Part shown: piece after piece, positions 19,533 through 28,451 of the stretch
How the letters are laid out: each line of letters starts with the position of its first letter
Numbering within the stretch: the first letter of the stretch is position 1
Assembly (NCBI RefSeq): GCF_000758725.1
Contig: NZ_CP009428.1
Location: forward strand, 1,550,001 to 1,614,000
Reading direction: 5' to 3'
Length of the DNA stretch: 64,000 bases
From: Paenibacillus odorifer
GTDB lineage: Bacteria; Bacillota; Bacilli; Paenibacillales; Paenibacillaceae
The notes under the pieces: generated by a model
The model's database searches: none
Seen by the model: only the letters and a program-made list of their open reading frames with translations
Told to the model about the DNA's origin: nothing
Position numbers and translations under genes: made by a program

Positions 19533-20925
19533 GTGGCAACTAATCGAGATTTTTCGGCGTAGCATCGGTTTCGGCCGCCTCTTCGATTTGTATCGTAAGA
19601 AGTTTGAAAGCTATGGAGCATTCGGAACTGTTAAAATGCTGCCCACTAGAGAAGAGGACAAAGCACTAAGGGGATTTCTTGGCGTTAGATACAAGGGACC
19701 TCGTTTTCCTGCAATAGATTTTGAAAAAGCGGTCATAGAAGCAGGTTACTCTATTTCTCTAATTGAGTTGTTAGAGCTCTATTATGGCTGTCGATTACTT
19801 ACTAAGCGTGAACAAAAGGAACTAAAGGTTTCAGCATGGGAGAACCTTTTTGTACGCGTAGAACAAGACTTTATTATGCGATTCAATGTTTCTGATTCTG
19901 ATAAAGAATATTTTTTCCAGAAGACATTTAGATGGTGTGAAAGATTAAAAGCGGGGGACGTCAAAGGTCATAGGATTTTGAGTATTGCTTTTGACAAAGG
20001 CGCAAATGTTGATTCAGAATTATTCACCTGTATAAGCGCTCTATGGCATTTGCTCATGAGAAAGGATGAGATGTTTAAAGCTTGTGGAATATCTACTGGG
20101 AAAATTAGATTACCAATGTTTGCTGCTTATGTTACTGAAGATTCACATGCTTTTGATAAAACAAATGTAATAGGAAGATTATTATGGAGTGCCCTGGATG
20201 ATATAAGTAGCCAAAGTCTAATGCTAAGCGAGAATGTTAATAGTCATTTGACAGTCATTCCAGAGTATTTGTTAGAGAGGCAAATTTATAGGCATTTTGA
20301 CATTTTAGATGACGATCTTAGTTCAATTTCACATGTTTTTGTACCACATTTGGTTAATGGAATTTCTCCTCGAACATTAAATTTACGTGAAATTGAAGAG
20401 ATGAAACAACTACCACAATACTCGTCAATGTATATTATTGAAAATCCGTCTGTCATTTCTTATCTGGTAGATGAAACAATCCATTTTCTTAATTTAAACA
20501 AATTTACTTTGGAGCAATTACCATCGAATTTTCCAGCTTTACTTTGCACTATAGGTCAGGCTAGAACCGCTTCTAAAGTATTTATAGAAAAGTGTCTTAC
20601 AGCAAACCCAAACTGTGTTATTTATTATTCCGGGGATCTTGATGTCCCAGGCATTCAGATGATGAATAATATGAAAGAACAATTTTCAGCAGAGTTTTAC
20701 GCTTGGCGCATGGATGCTTCTATATATCGAAAATATGTTGCATCTAAAAGTAAAGCTTTATCAGATGCAGACTTGAAAATCCTCCAAGAAAAAGATAGTG
20801 GTTTAGAGAAAGAGATGGTGCAGATTAAGGCAAAAGTTTATCAGGAATTGTTTGGTAAAGAATTGAGAGGTGATTGGATTAAAGAAGTATCTGCTGTGTT
20901 TTCTGTGAATCAGTTTGATAAATAA
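19522..20925 (+). CDS. jetD: Wadjet type III nuclease JetD (TIGR02679/DUF2399-DUF3323-like, Toprim)
   Basis: I chose the ATG at 19522 (467 residues) with GAGGAG upstream; a TTG at 19504 would add six residues. The family-specific FAAYVTEDSHAFD motif sits mid-protein. A Toprim-like core follows: Glu in IIENPSVISYL near 306 and the acidic DLD of YYSGDLDVPGIQM near 371-373, then FYAWRMD. JetD is the topoisomerase-VI-like nuclease subunit that cleaves the plasmid held by JetABC. All key acidic residues are present, so the four-gene operon looks functional. No further gene follows for about 690 bp. Confidence 0.9.
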   Translation: MQDKWQLIEIFRRSIGFGRLFDLYRKKFESYGAFGTVKMLPTREEDKALRGFLGVRYKGPRFPAIDFEKAVIEAGYSISLIELLELYYGCRLLTKREQKELKVSAWENLFVRVEQDFIMRFNVSDSDKEYFFQKTFRWCERLKAGDVKGHRILSIAFDKGANVDSELFTCISALWHLLMRKDEMFKACGISTGKIRLPMFAAYVTEDSHAFDKTNVIGRLLWSALDDISSQSLMLSENVNSHLTVIPEYLLERQIYRHFDILDDDLSSISHVFVPHLVNGISPRTLNLREIEEMKQLPQYSSMYIIENPSVISYLVDETIHFLNLNKFTLEQLPSNFPALLCTIGQARTASKVFIEKCLTANPNCVIYYSGDLDVPGIQMMNNMKEQFSAEFYAWRMDASIYRKYVASKSKALSDADLKILQEKDSGLEKEMVQIKAKVYQELFGKELRGDWIKEVSAVFSVNQFDK

Positions 20926-21617
20926 ATCAATAGTTAAATGTTGAATGTTGCTGTTGATCAATTAGTAAAAGTTAAGAAAATACTTCTGGATTTCTCTGAT
21001 GTATTCTCTTAACTTCATTGAGGCTTGTTCAATCAATAATAAACATGGTGTGAGTTTATATCTTTTTGAGGATTTCCTATTATTAGGTTTCATATAGGTC
21101 AATTTATGAAGAGGTTCAATAAGTAATCGTTAGGAACGATAGATCGTTTCCTGGTCAGGATTATAAACTTAATTGCGGCGGTCTATATAGCTAGTTTTTT
21201 TTGGAGCACTGCCGCACTTAATCTTGCCTTCGGAGTTAGAAATTACGAAACAGCTCAATAAACCAGAGATTTGCCTTTGCTATTGGTGAGAAGAGGCAGC
21301 AATAATAGATATGTCGCTAAGTATATTTCTTAACGAGTGTTAACACCTATATCCGAGGGTTTGTACAAGAAATCTGAGAGGGCAGCGAGTGTCTCTCCTA
21401 AAAGATGAGCGCTCCGGGAGCTCTAGTCAATTTGATTTGGTTTTAGAATTGAAGAACTTAAGTGATAGAGTGATATATAGGTCCACCTTGGGGAAGCGGA
21501 GCTTATTTTGAACTTTTGATAAATGACCTAGGAAACAGTTGCCTGTTCTATTAGATGTATTATTCTACGTTACTTCATTTTAGTAAGTCGAATTTGAAAA
21601 AAAAGAGAGGTAATTGA
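20926..21617. other. Intergenic region between Wadjet and Septu, nothing recognised
   Basis: About 690 bp with stops in all frames, no sigK-like stretch and no clear terminator. It must carry the promoter of the Septu pair; ribosome site AGAGAGGT precedes the next gene. Confidence 0.4.
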
Positions 21618-23123
21618 ATGTTTATTAAGAAATTACATATTGGGAAATACAAAAAACTAAATGGTTTTGAGGTGGAATTTAAAAAAGTGAAAAATGTAAA
21701 GTTTAATTTGTCTGTTCTAATAGGTGAGAATGGAACTGCAAAAACGACAATCTTGCAGGCAATTACGAATCTATTATCTGACACCAAAGAAAAAAATAAA
21801 ATGATTGAATCCTATATAGAATATGAATTTATCAAGGATAATCAAATAACAGAACATATGATAACAACTTTTGATATAGGTGAGCAGTTGCCAAGTAATC
21901 TTATCATCTCATCCTATACCCCAATTGAGAAAATCTATATGCTCGCCAAGAATTCGGAAATACCAAGGTGCCCAATTATTTATTCAGAAATGGGATTTAG
22001 CAAATTGAAATATATTATTAATAAATTCGTCACTGAAAATTCTGTGAAAACCCCGAAGATGAATGATATTGTAGACTATATTGGGTACTATCCTCACCAA
22101 TACTTAATCGAATTTAGCAAGTCCATAACTTCCACATCTACTATGGAGAATGGTTTATTGAAGGGGCGATATGATGATGTCTCTGAGAAGTTATTAGAAC
22201 ATTTAGATCAAAATATAGAGATAGAAAGTCTACTTCAAAAATATGAGCACAATCTCGAAGTTTATGGCAGATCAAAAAAATTGAATAACACACTATCACG
22301 GCACATAATGAAATTTCAAAATCTTAATAGAGCTTTTAATGACAGATCTAGACTTTCAAAGAATCAACAAGAGCGTGTATTTTTAGAATATGTATACATA
22401 TTAATTAAAATGAAAGAATTTACAAACATCTACTCTGAGGTTATAAATACATACTATAAAGGTGAGACCCAAAAACTTGTACACTCATCAAAATTAGTGA
22501 ATTATTTAAATGGGCAAAACGAATTTTATAAAGACCTAGAGTTCTTAGAGCTGTTCAATAAGTATCCTATTTCTGACTTGTGGTTTAATTCGGTGAATGA
22601 TACTCCTGATACTGTACCTTTATCTTACTGGAGTTCCGGTGAATTAAGTTTGTTCTTAAGACTTATTGAAATCGCGTACTCGATTTCAGAAAACTCACTA
22701 TTATTAATCGACGAACCAGAAACAAATTTACATCCAAAATGGATAAATAGTTATATTAACATTTTAAAATCAATAATCGATGTTAATTGTCACATAATAA
22801 TTGCTACACATGCTCCATTAATCATTTCAGATATACCAAAAGAAAGTATCATTTTACTAAAAAAAGAAGGTTCGTCTGTCAAACAGGCCCAAATAGAAGA
22901 GAAGACTATAGGTCTCGATTATGAAGAAATTTTGAAAAAAATATTTGACGTTAACGAAAAGGAAGATACTACTTTGGAAAGCTATGAACAGGAAATTCTA
23001 AAATACATTGAAGATGAGAATATTAATTCAGCTATTGAATTATATGATCAGCTAGGCGATAGTCCTACTAAATTTAATTTGTTTTTAAAAATAAAAAAGA
23101 CTTTAATAGACAAGGATGAGTAA
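21618..23123 (+). CDS. ptuA: Septu ATPase PtuA
   Basis: This 501-residue ABC/Rad50-type ATPase without a long coiled coil has Walker A GENGTAKT at residues 36-43, a signature-like SYWSSGELSLFLRL near 335, Walker B LLLIDEPETNLHP at 361-373 and a switch His in IIIATHAP. This architecture, followed 10 bp downstream by an HNH nuclease gene, is the defining pair of the Septu antiphage system, in which PtuA forms oligomers that hold PtuB and regulate it by ATP. In the P-loop, Ala replaces the usual Gly before Lys; this occurs in some related ATPases and need not inactivate it. A type outside classical Septu (AAA plus HNH of another system) is possible but less likely. Confidence 0.85.
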   Translation: MFIKKLHIGKYKKLNGFEVEFKKVKNVKFNLSVLIGENGTAKTTILQAITNLLSDTKEKNKMIESYIEYEFIKDNQITEHMITTFDIGEQLPSNLIISSYTPIEKIYMLAKNSEIPRCPIIYSEMGFSKLKYIINKFVTENSVKTPKMNDIVDYIGYYPHQYLIEFSKSITSTSTMENGLLKGRYDDVSEKLLEHLDQNIEIESLLQKYEHNLEVYGRSKKLNNTLSRHIMKFQNLNRAFNDRSRLSKNQQERVFLEYVYILIKMKEFTNIYSEVINTYYKGETQKLVHSSKLVNYLNGQNEFYKDLEFLELFNKYPISDLWFNSVNDTPDTVPLSYWSSGELSLFLRLIEIAYSISENSLLLIDEPETNLHPKWINSYINILKSIIDVNCHIIIATHAPLIISDIPKESIILLKKEGSSVKQAQIEEKTIGLDYEEILKKIFDVNEKEDTTLESYEQEILKYIEDENINSAIELYDQLGDSPTKFNLFLKIKKTLIDKDE

Positions 23124-23132
23124 TTAATAATC

Positions 23133-24200
23133 ATGTATAAAGTCACAGAAAATATTAATTTTCTTAGCCCGTATCACAATTTTATGTGCCAAATTTTAAA
23201 AGCAATGAGAACGTCATTAAAGGCTAATCCCAATTACACGATTATTGACTTAAAAGCGAGCATTCTTACTATTAATCCTGATGTATGTGGATTTTTAAAT
23301 AGGGGAGATTTCATAGATAATATTTATAAGTTAAAGCGTTGCCCAATAGACTTATGTAAAGAATACGGGAAATTTGTAAGTAGATATAAGTCCGTTCTGA
23401 ATGGTAAATGGAGGGGGAAATCTAAATTAACTGATGAAACAAGTAAGGAATTCAAAGCTATATTTATTTTTTTGTATGAAAAATTGTTGGGGTACAAGAC
23501 ATTTAATATGGCATTATTTCAAACATCTAGTTCACTAGATGATTTTAGAGCCACGATGTCACTTAACCAGGTATGTCCTTATTGTGACATGACTAAAGTT
23601 AATAAAGATATTGTATCGGTAGACCACTTCTTACCAAAAGCCACTTACCCCATATTGTCAATTTTTCCTGATAACTTAATCGTAGCATGTAAAGCGTGTA
23701 ATGAAGTTATTAAGGGGGAGAAAATTCATCTTCCAATAGCCCATCCTTATTACGAAGAAATATCTAACCTCTTTACATTCAGAATTGAGGAAAATGATAT
23801 TAATAAATTTGAGATAGAGTTTGATATGAATCAAACGAACTCTAGACTTACAAGCCAAAAAGTTATGAACTTTTTAAAACTGTTCAAAATTGAAGAAAGA
23901 TATGAAAAATATATGACTGCAGTATTACAAGATTTCCGAGCAGAAATAAGAAAAGGAGCCATGTCTGAACTTAATGGAATAGCTCAAGTTCGTTCAATAA
24001 CTAATGCTGATATTAAGAATTGTATTCTAAAACATTTTAGTGAGGCTGTAATAGATAATAGAAATTTTAGGCGTGCAGTTGATGGTTCGAAAATCAAAAA
24101 TGATTACATAAATCAAATTATTGGAAGAAAAGAATATCAGAAGGATATAGAATACATTGAAACTCATTATTTTGGCTTTGCTTCAACAATAGAAAACTAA
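23133..24200 (+). CDS. ptuB: Septu HNH endonuclease PtuB
   Basis: This 355-residue protein has an HNH core typical of PtuB: CPYC (C148, C151), VDHFLPK (D164, H165) and CKACN (C186, C189, N190). The four cysteines would bind structural zinc, and the His-Asn pair makes the metal-dependent nuclease. The phrase 'VDHFLPKATYPILSIFPDNL' is close to the family signature. The protein is longer than short PtuB forms because of an N-terminal helical part of about 140 residues and a C-terminal part of about 150. There is only a weak ribosome site (AAGGATGAG within ptuA), so coupled translation is likely. Predicted to degrade phage DNA, or host nucleic acid, when released from PtuA control. Confidence 0.86.
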   Translation: MYKVTENINFLSPYHNFMCQILKAMRTSLKANPNYTIIDLKASILTINPDVCGFLNRGDFIDNIYKLKRCPIDLCKEYGKFVSRYKSVLNGKWRGKSKLTDETSKEFKAIFIFLYEKLLGYKTFNMALFQTSSSLDDFRATMSLNQVCPYCDMTKVNKDIVSVDHFLPKATYPILSIFPDNLIVACKACNEVIKGEKIHLPIAHPYYEEISNLFTFRIEENDINKFEIEFDMNQTNSRLTSQKVMNFLKLFKIEERYEKYMTAVLQDFRAEIRKGAMSELNGIAQVRSITNADIKNCILKHFSEAVIDNRNFRRAVDGSKIKNDYINQIIGRKEYQKDIEYIETHYFGFASTIEN

Positions 24201-24208
24201 TATTAAGT

Positions 24209-24248
24209 AACCGATTTTCGCCTCGTGATGGAAATCGGTTTATTTTTA
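24209..24248 (+). terminator. Intrinsic terminator after Septu genes
   Basis: AACCGATTTTC and GAAATCGGTT form a stem with a loop of about 11 bases, followed by TATTTTTATTT. It closes the ptuAB unit just before sigK fragment 3. Confidence 0.85.
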
Positions 24249-24273
24249 TTTCAAAATTACATCGCTTCGTGTC

Positions 24274-24786
24274 CATAACCTCAAAAAATTCGATAACACC
24301 GGAGAAGATATGGAGGATCTGATCTCCATCGGCACCATCGGCCTGATAAAAGCTATTGAGAGCTATCGTCCAAACAAAGGAACAAAGCCAGCCACATTTG
24401 CTGCTCGTTGTATTGAAAATGAAATCCTGATGCACCTGCGTTCGCTCAAGAAAACACGTAAAGACGTATCCCTGCATGATCCAATTGGGACGGACAAAGA
24501 AGGTAATGAAATTACACTTATCGATATCCTTGGCTCCGAAGCTGATGATGTCATTAAAGAAGTGGATTTGAAGATCGAGAAGAGTAAGATATATCGCAAC
24601 CTAGATATTCTGGATGACCGGGAGAAAGAAGTTGTGGTGGGTAGGTTTGGGCTGGATACAGGTGGAGAAGAGAGGACACAGAGGGAGATTGCTAAGGAGT
24701 TGGGGATCTCGCGGAGTTATGTTTCGAGGATAGAGAAGAGGGCGCTCATGAAGCTTTATCATGAGTTTTATAAGGCGAAGCGGTAG
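24274..24786 (+). pseudogene. sigK: sigK 3' fragment 3 (sporulation sigma-K, C-terminal two thirds)
   Basis: This copy begins at the same codon as fragment 1 (His-Asn-Leu-Lys-Lys-Phe-Asp) and runs to the same AKR stop, with all of regions 2.3 to 4 intact. It differs from fragment 1 by only a few residues (Lys-to-Pro in KGTKPATF, and Thr in EERTQRE, which is the usual residue). About 20 bases before the frame also match between the copies. The identical 5' breakpoint, shared leading bases and lack of a start argue for recombination at one fixed site rather than random duplication. The reading frame is undamaged, so it could still be joined to a 5' half outside the window. Confidence 0.9.
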
Positions 24787-24835
24787 GGTCTTCTAAGTTA
24801 TGAAAAAATAGAATTCGATAGACAGTAGAGATTTG

Positions 24836-24868
24836 AAAAGCGACTTTTCTACGGAGAAGTTGTTTTTT
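24836..24868 (+). terminator. Intrinsic terminator downstream of sigK fragment 3
   Basis: AAAAGCGACTT pairs with AAGTTGTTTTT (two G-T pairs) around a 10-base loop and is followed by more T residues. It differs from the terminator after fragments 1 and 2. Confidence 0.75.
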
Positions 24869-25224
24869 TATCGTTAACATGATAGGGAATTTTTCCCTTT
24901 GCACTATGGATCATCCCATTGATTAGGAGAGGTTTGATGTTGTGTAGGTAGTCTGCGCAATCTCTACTGTGTCATCATACTGCTACTCCCCCTATTCCAC
25001 TCTCTATCAATGGTGGAGTGATTTTTGTCTAGTTACTTGCCAATCTGTGATTGGTCCATCCCAAGCGAAGTGAATGACTGCGTTCGGTTTTGTTAAGGTG
25101 TGTGTAACTCATGGTTTCATTCTCCCACGCAATGGATGTGGTGGTAACTCCATTATACGAATCTTCCCTAGGTGTTTTTGTCTGTCGCACTTCATAATAA
25201 TTCATGGTATATTATTCCTGTTAA
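24869..25224. other. Intergenic, nothing recognised
   Basis: About 355 bp between the terminator and the riboswitch with no supported gene. A GTGTAACTCATGG-type short stretch has no open frame of note. Confidence 0.35.
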
Positions 25225-25436
25225 TATTTATGGTGATTGCATAGGAATATCCTATCTAGCTTAAAAGGGGAATGTTGGTGAAATTCCCACGCGGTCCCGC
25301 CACTGTGAACGCACATTAAAATTCCATCATTAACTGCTTAATGTTAATGGTGGGTTTTTTAATGAACTGCGAAGCCAGAATGCCTGCCATAAATATACCC
25401 AACGAATCCCACGAGGATGGGAAGGAGGTTTTTTTA
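25225..25436 (+). ncRNA. Cobalamin (B12) riboswitch, orphan
   Basis: The conserved core is clear: TTAAAAGGGGAATGTTGGTG, then GGTCCCGCCACTGTGA, a variable hairpin (CCATCATTAA/TTAATGGTGG), and the closing GAAGCCAGAATGCCTGCC. These are the L5/P6 and B12-box elements of AdoCbl riboswitches. After it, a small ATCCCA/TGGGAA hairpin precedes GGAAGGAGG and an ATG, so it probably acted on translation. The gene it should control is missing: the ATG at 25436 opens only ten codons before TAG. Usual targets are cobalamin transport or synthesis genes, B12-independent isozymes or cobalt uptake genes; none lies near. Confidence 0.9.
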
Positions 25437-25815
25437 TGTCTATATTCAATAGTGAAACTCTTTTATAGAATTACTTTAATAAAGTACTTGTTACATTGGA
25501 AATAATGTTGTTAATAAATTATTAATGGTAAAGGTTCATTTGGAATGAAGTAATTATTAGTTAGTTTCATGTTGTCGATGTATAGATTTCGGACAAAAAC
25601 AAAAAAAAGTTACGGTTTGATTAAATGAAAGTATCTTTCAATATCTAAGAATTTGTTGATTTTTTTATGAGCTGTTTGGTTTTACACGATCATTTGTATT
25701 GTCTGTTTAGTTATTTTGCTGGATCCGAAGTTTATTATCCCAGTCATCCTATCTAGTATCGTAGATAACAACTAATTAACTGGAACTATTTATTAAATGG
25801 GAGAGAAAAATAAAT
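25437..25815. other. Intergenic after orphan riboswitch
   Basis: About 380 AT-rich bases. It begins with the ten-codon stub behind the riboswitch and ends with GGGAGAG before the RCC1 gene. No homology to a cobalamin gene could be read in any frame. Confidence 0.4.
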
Positions 25816-27627
25816 ATGAAGAAATATTATTCGTTATTAATTATCTTATTTCTTTTAGTTATATCGATTAGTCAGTTATCTTTAGTGAGTGCGGATGGTG
25901 TAAATCAACAAAAGGAGTTAATTGCACCTGAGACACAAATAATAAGCATATTGGAGGATTCCTCGTTAAAGGTGAATTTAAAAAACATTATTAGAGAAGG
26001 GAATTTTTTTCATTTAATTAGATTAGTAGATTTTGATAGTAATAAGGTGATAAATATAAAGAAATCAATTGAGAGGGATCAACTGATAATTAGTCCACAA
26101 ATTGAATTGAAAGATGGTCATGATTATACATTACATATTCCTCCTTACTCACTTGAGGATATAAATGGAGAAAAATTAAATGATAGCTACTTCCTGAAGT
26201 TTCAAATTGTTAGCAATGAGAGCGCTAAAAAAAAATTATTAATAGAATCTATATCTCAAAATAATAACTCCAAAATCATGTCTTTAAATGAAAGCGCAAA
26301 GAGTTTACCCTCTACTTTAACTCGGGGTGTTTTAGAACATGGGGAAATATATGCTGGTATAGATAAAAGTGGTTTTATAGAAAAAAATGGGAATCTATGG
26401 TTATGGGGAAGTAATGAAATGGGACAGTTGGGGGACTTTATTACTCCATATAGCAATAAACCAGTTCAGTTGGCTGGAACCGATGTGGTGTCGATGAATA
26501 AAGGATTTACTGGTGGAACTTTTAGTTCATATGCTTTGAAAACTGACGGTACAGTGACGGCTTTCGGATTCAATTATTATGGTTTTTTGGGTTTGGGACC
26601 TGCTGGAGATCAGACTGATTTTGTTGTCTCTCCAACTCCAATTTCTGGATTATCAAATGTAAATAATATCAGTAGTAGATTTTACCATACCCTCGCTGTT
26701 AAATCTAACAGAACAGTGTGGGGATGGGGAGATAATCAACGAGGGCAAGTGGGAGTCGATAGATTAGAACTTATTACAACTCCGGAACAAATTAAAGGTG
26801 TTAACGGGGTTGGGAATCTTATGGATATTATTGCTGTTGATGTTGGTGAAATACATTCTATAGCACTTTCGTCAACTGGAACTGTTTATGTTTGGGGAGG
26901 CAATAATCATGGTCAGTTAGCAAATGGATCTCTTAATGATGAGAGTTTCCCTAGTAAAGTGCAAATGGGCTCCAGTAATGCTTCTTTGTTAACAGGAGTT
27001 AAAGCTATTAGTGCTGGGGACAATTTCAATTTGGTTTTAAAAGAAGATGGAACAGTATGGGGCTGGGGGCAAAATGATAAAGGGCAGCTTGGAGACGGTA
27101 CTACAGTAGAACGGCGCTATCCAGTCCAAGTCAAGGGCCCAAACGGAGTTGGTTTATTAAATAATGTAATTGCTATTAGCGGTGGAAGTAATTATTCATT
27201 AGCACTAAAGTCAGATGGAACAGTATGGAGTTGGGGAGAGAATAGCATGGGCCAACTTGGAGATGGCACAACTTTAGGAAAACTTACTCCTACTCAAGTA
27301 AAAGCGATAGGCGGTAAGAGTTTTCTGAATGATGTAATAAAAATAGATGCTGGAAATTCGCATAGTATAGCACTTACTAGCTCTTCATTTATTACGTGGG
27401 GGAATAATACAGAGGGTCAATTAGGGAATGACTCATTAATTTCTTATTCAAATATTCCAGTAACAGTTCTACAACCTTCTATTAGGCAGGATTACGAATA
27501 TATTTATGATTCCGCTAATAGGTTAACAGCTATTATCATTCATAAAGGGAATATCAGCTACCGCCGTGACTTTGTATACGATAGTAATGGTAATTTACTA
27601 TCTGCAATTACAAAGGAAATAAAGTAG
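25816..27627 (+). CDS. Secreted RCC1-repeat protein with a C-terminal single YD unit
   Basis: This 603-residue protein has a Sec signal peptide (residues 1-27: Lys-Lys, then a Leu/Ile-rich core, cleavage near SADG). Residues about 35-140 resemble a bacterial Ig-like domain (GHDYTLHIPPYSLEDINGEK). At least six RCC1 repeats follow (DGTVWGWGQNDKGQLGDGTT and similar) at about 160-550, forming a beta-propeller. The last 45 residues are one Rhs/YD unit: YEYIYDSANRL ... FVYDSNGNLLSA. RCC1-like propellers mediate protein or glycan contacts. A lone YD unit cannot make a Rhs shell, so it is likely a docking piece or a recombination scar. It lies upstream of a decayed Bsp-like gene and a Rhs toxin gene, the same order as PA14 / Bsp / Rhs at 50-59 kb. 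Ribosome site GGGAGAG. Confidence 0.88.
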   Translation: MKKYYSLLIILFLLVISISQLSLVSADGVNQQKELIAPETQIISILEDSSLKVNLKNIIREGNFFHLIRLVDFDSNKVINIKKSIERDQLIISPQIELKDGHDYTLHIPPYSLEDINGEKLNDSYFLKFQIVSNESAKKKLLIESISQNNNSKIMSLNESAKSLPSTLTRGVLEHGEIYAGIDKSGFIEKNGNLWLWGSNEMGQLGDFITPYSNKPVQLAGTDVVSMNKGFTGGTFSSYALKTDGTVTAFGFNYYGFLGLGPAGDQTDFVVSPTPISGLSNVNNISSRFYHTLAVKSNRTVWGWGDNQRGQVGVDRLELITTPEQIKGVNGVGNLMDIIAVDVGEIHSIALSSTGTVYVWGGNNHGQLANGSLNDESFPSKVQMGSSNASLLTGVKAISAGDNFNLVLKEDGTVWGWGQNDKGQLGDGTTVERRYPVQVKGPNGVGLLNNVIAISGGSNYSLALKSDGTVWSWGENSMGQLGDGTTLGKLTPTQVKAIGGKSFLNDVIKIDAGNSHSIALTSSSFITWGNNTEGQLGNDSLISYSNIPVTVLQPSIRQDYEYIYDSANRLTAIIIHKGNISYRRDFVYDSNGNLLSAITKEIK

Positions 27628-27774
27628 CTGTATAATAGCGTTTCAAAATAATTAGTTTGAAAAGAAAAAATAGAATGTTTTTCGTGATGAGTAATCAAAA
27701 TGATTTGTGGGGAACTAAATATTCTTTGTTACTCAATCGATGGTCCTCTCAATTTATAATAATAACACTGTTTT

Positions 27775-28257
27775 TGGAGCGTAGTGTTTTTTTAGGATAT
27801 GTAAATTTTATTCCGACTACCTCTCCAGAATAACCTTATGCCAACTATATTATGGTGGATATAAGTAGCAAATCATAACCACAAACCCTATATGTCTAAA
27901 ACTTGACATTCAATATACATAAGATGGAAAAGGAGTCTGATAAAGAGGAGTAAAGATTATTCGTCAAAATCGTATATGTTTAGTATCTTGGTGCTTTTCG
28001 TAAGACGTCTATCTAAAGGGCGGTTTTGATAGCACCCAACAGGGGACCTTTCCAACATGGACGATAGTAATGGTCAAGACGATTTAGAGGATTCATGGAT
28101 TATGGGGGAACGTTTAAGTCCTACAAGTTGGCGAATTCGAATTCCTTTCTTTAAACATAACAACGAAACAGGAATGTATATTACCCATATTTATTCCTTT
28201 GATGCTTCTATGAACAAAATGATGATTGGTGAAATTTTAGTAGAAGTAAAGAAGTGA
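27775..28257 (+). pseudogene. Decayed GBS Bsp-like/YD protein gene (copy of 52124-53548)
   Basis: The stretch at 27837 (TATGCCAACTATATTATGGT) matches the 5' part of the intact gene at 52124, with frameshifts and stops in the YD unit. At about 28050 it jumps from the first Bsp-like repeat (ACCTTTCCAACATGGAC) straight to the last one (GGTCAAGACGATTTAGAGGA), and from there on it is almost identical to 53350-53548, including the stop. The internal repeats were thus deleted, most simply by recombination between similar repeats. A 66-residue open piece at 28057 is only the surviving end, not a gene. Confidence 0.85.
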
Positions 28258-28451
28258 GTGAAATTAAAAGAGGAGATGCAAAATTCATATTAATGCACCT
28301 CAGAGATAGGAAGGTACATTGAAGAACAAATGAATCAAATAGGGAATGAACTATTATTTTTACAGATAAATAGTGGGGGATTTTTTCATAGGATGATATA
28401 GAATATAGCTCAATTGTGAGGTAACCAAATAAATTCCTGGGGGAAACTAAG
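28241..28451 (+). promoter_or_regulatory. Conserved leader upstream of Rhs gene 1
   Basis: About 210 bp between the Bsp-like stop and the rhs start are repeated, with small changes, at 53537-53747 before the second rhs gene. The pieces AGAGGAGATGCAAAATTCAT and TAACCAAATAAATTCCTGGG are shared. It ends with GGGGG 8-9 bases before a TTG start. Conservation of the whole leader suggests a shared promoter or 5' control region, but no -10/-35 pair stands out. Confidence 0.5.

Noticed and set aside
12771..20925. Wadjet type I or II assignment
   Set aside because: Protein lengths and motifs (FAAYVTEDSHAFD in JetD, the JetB pattern, 1367-residue JetC) fit the TIGR02677-02680 set of type III better.
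28057..28257. 66-residue plus-strand frame as a separate small gene
   Set aside because: It is the surviving 3' end of the decayed Bsp-like gene, nearly identical to the end of 52124-53548.
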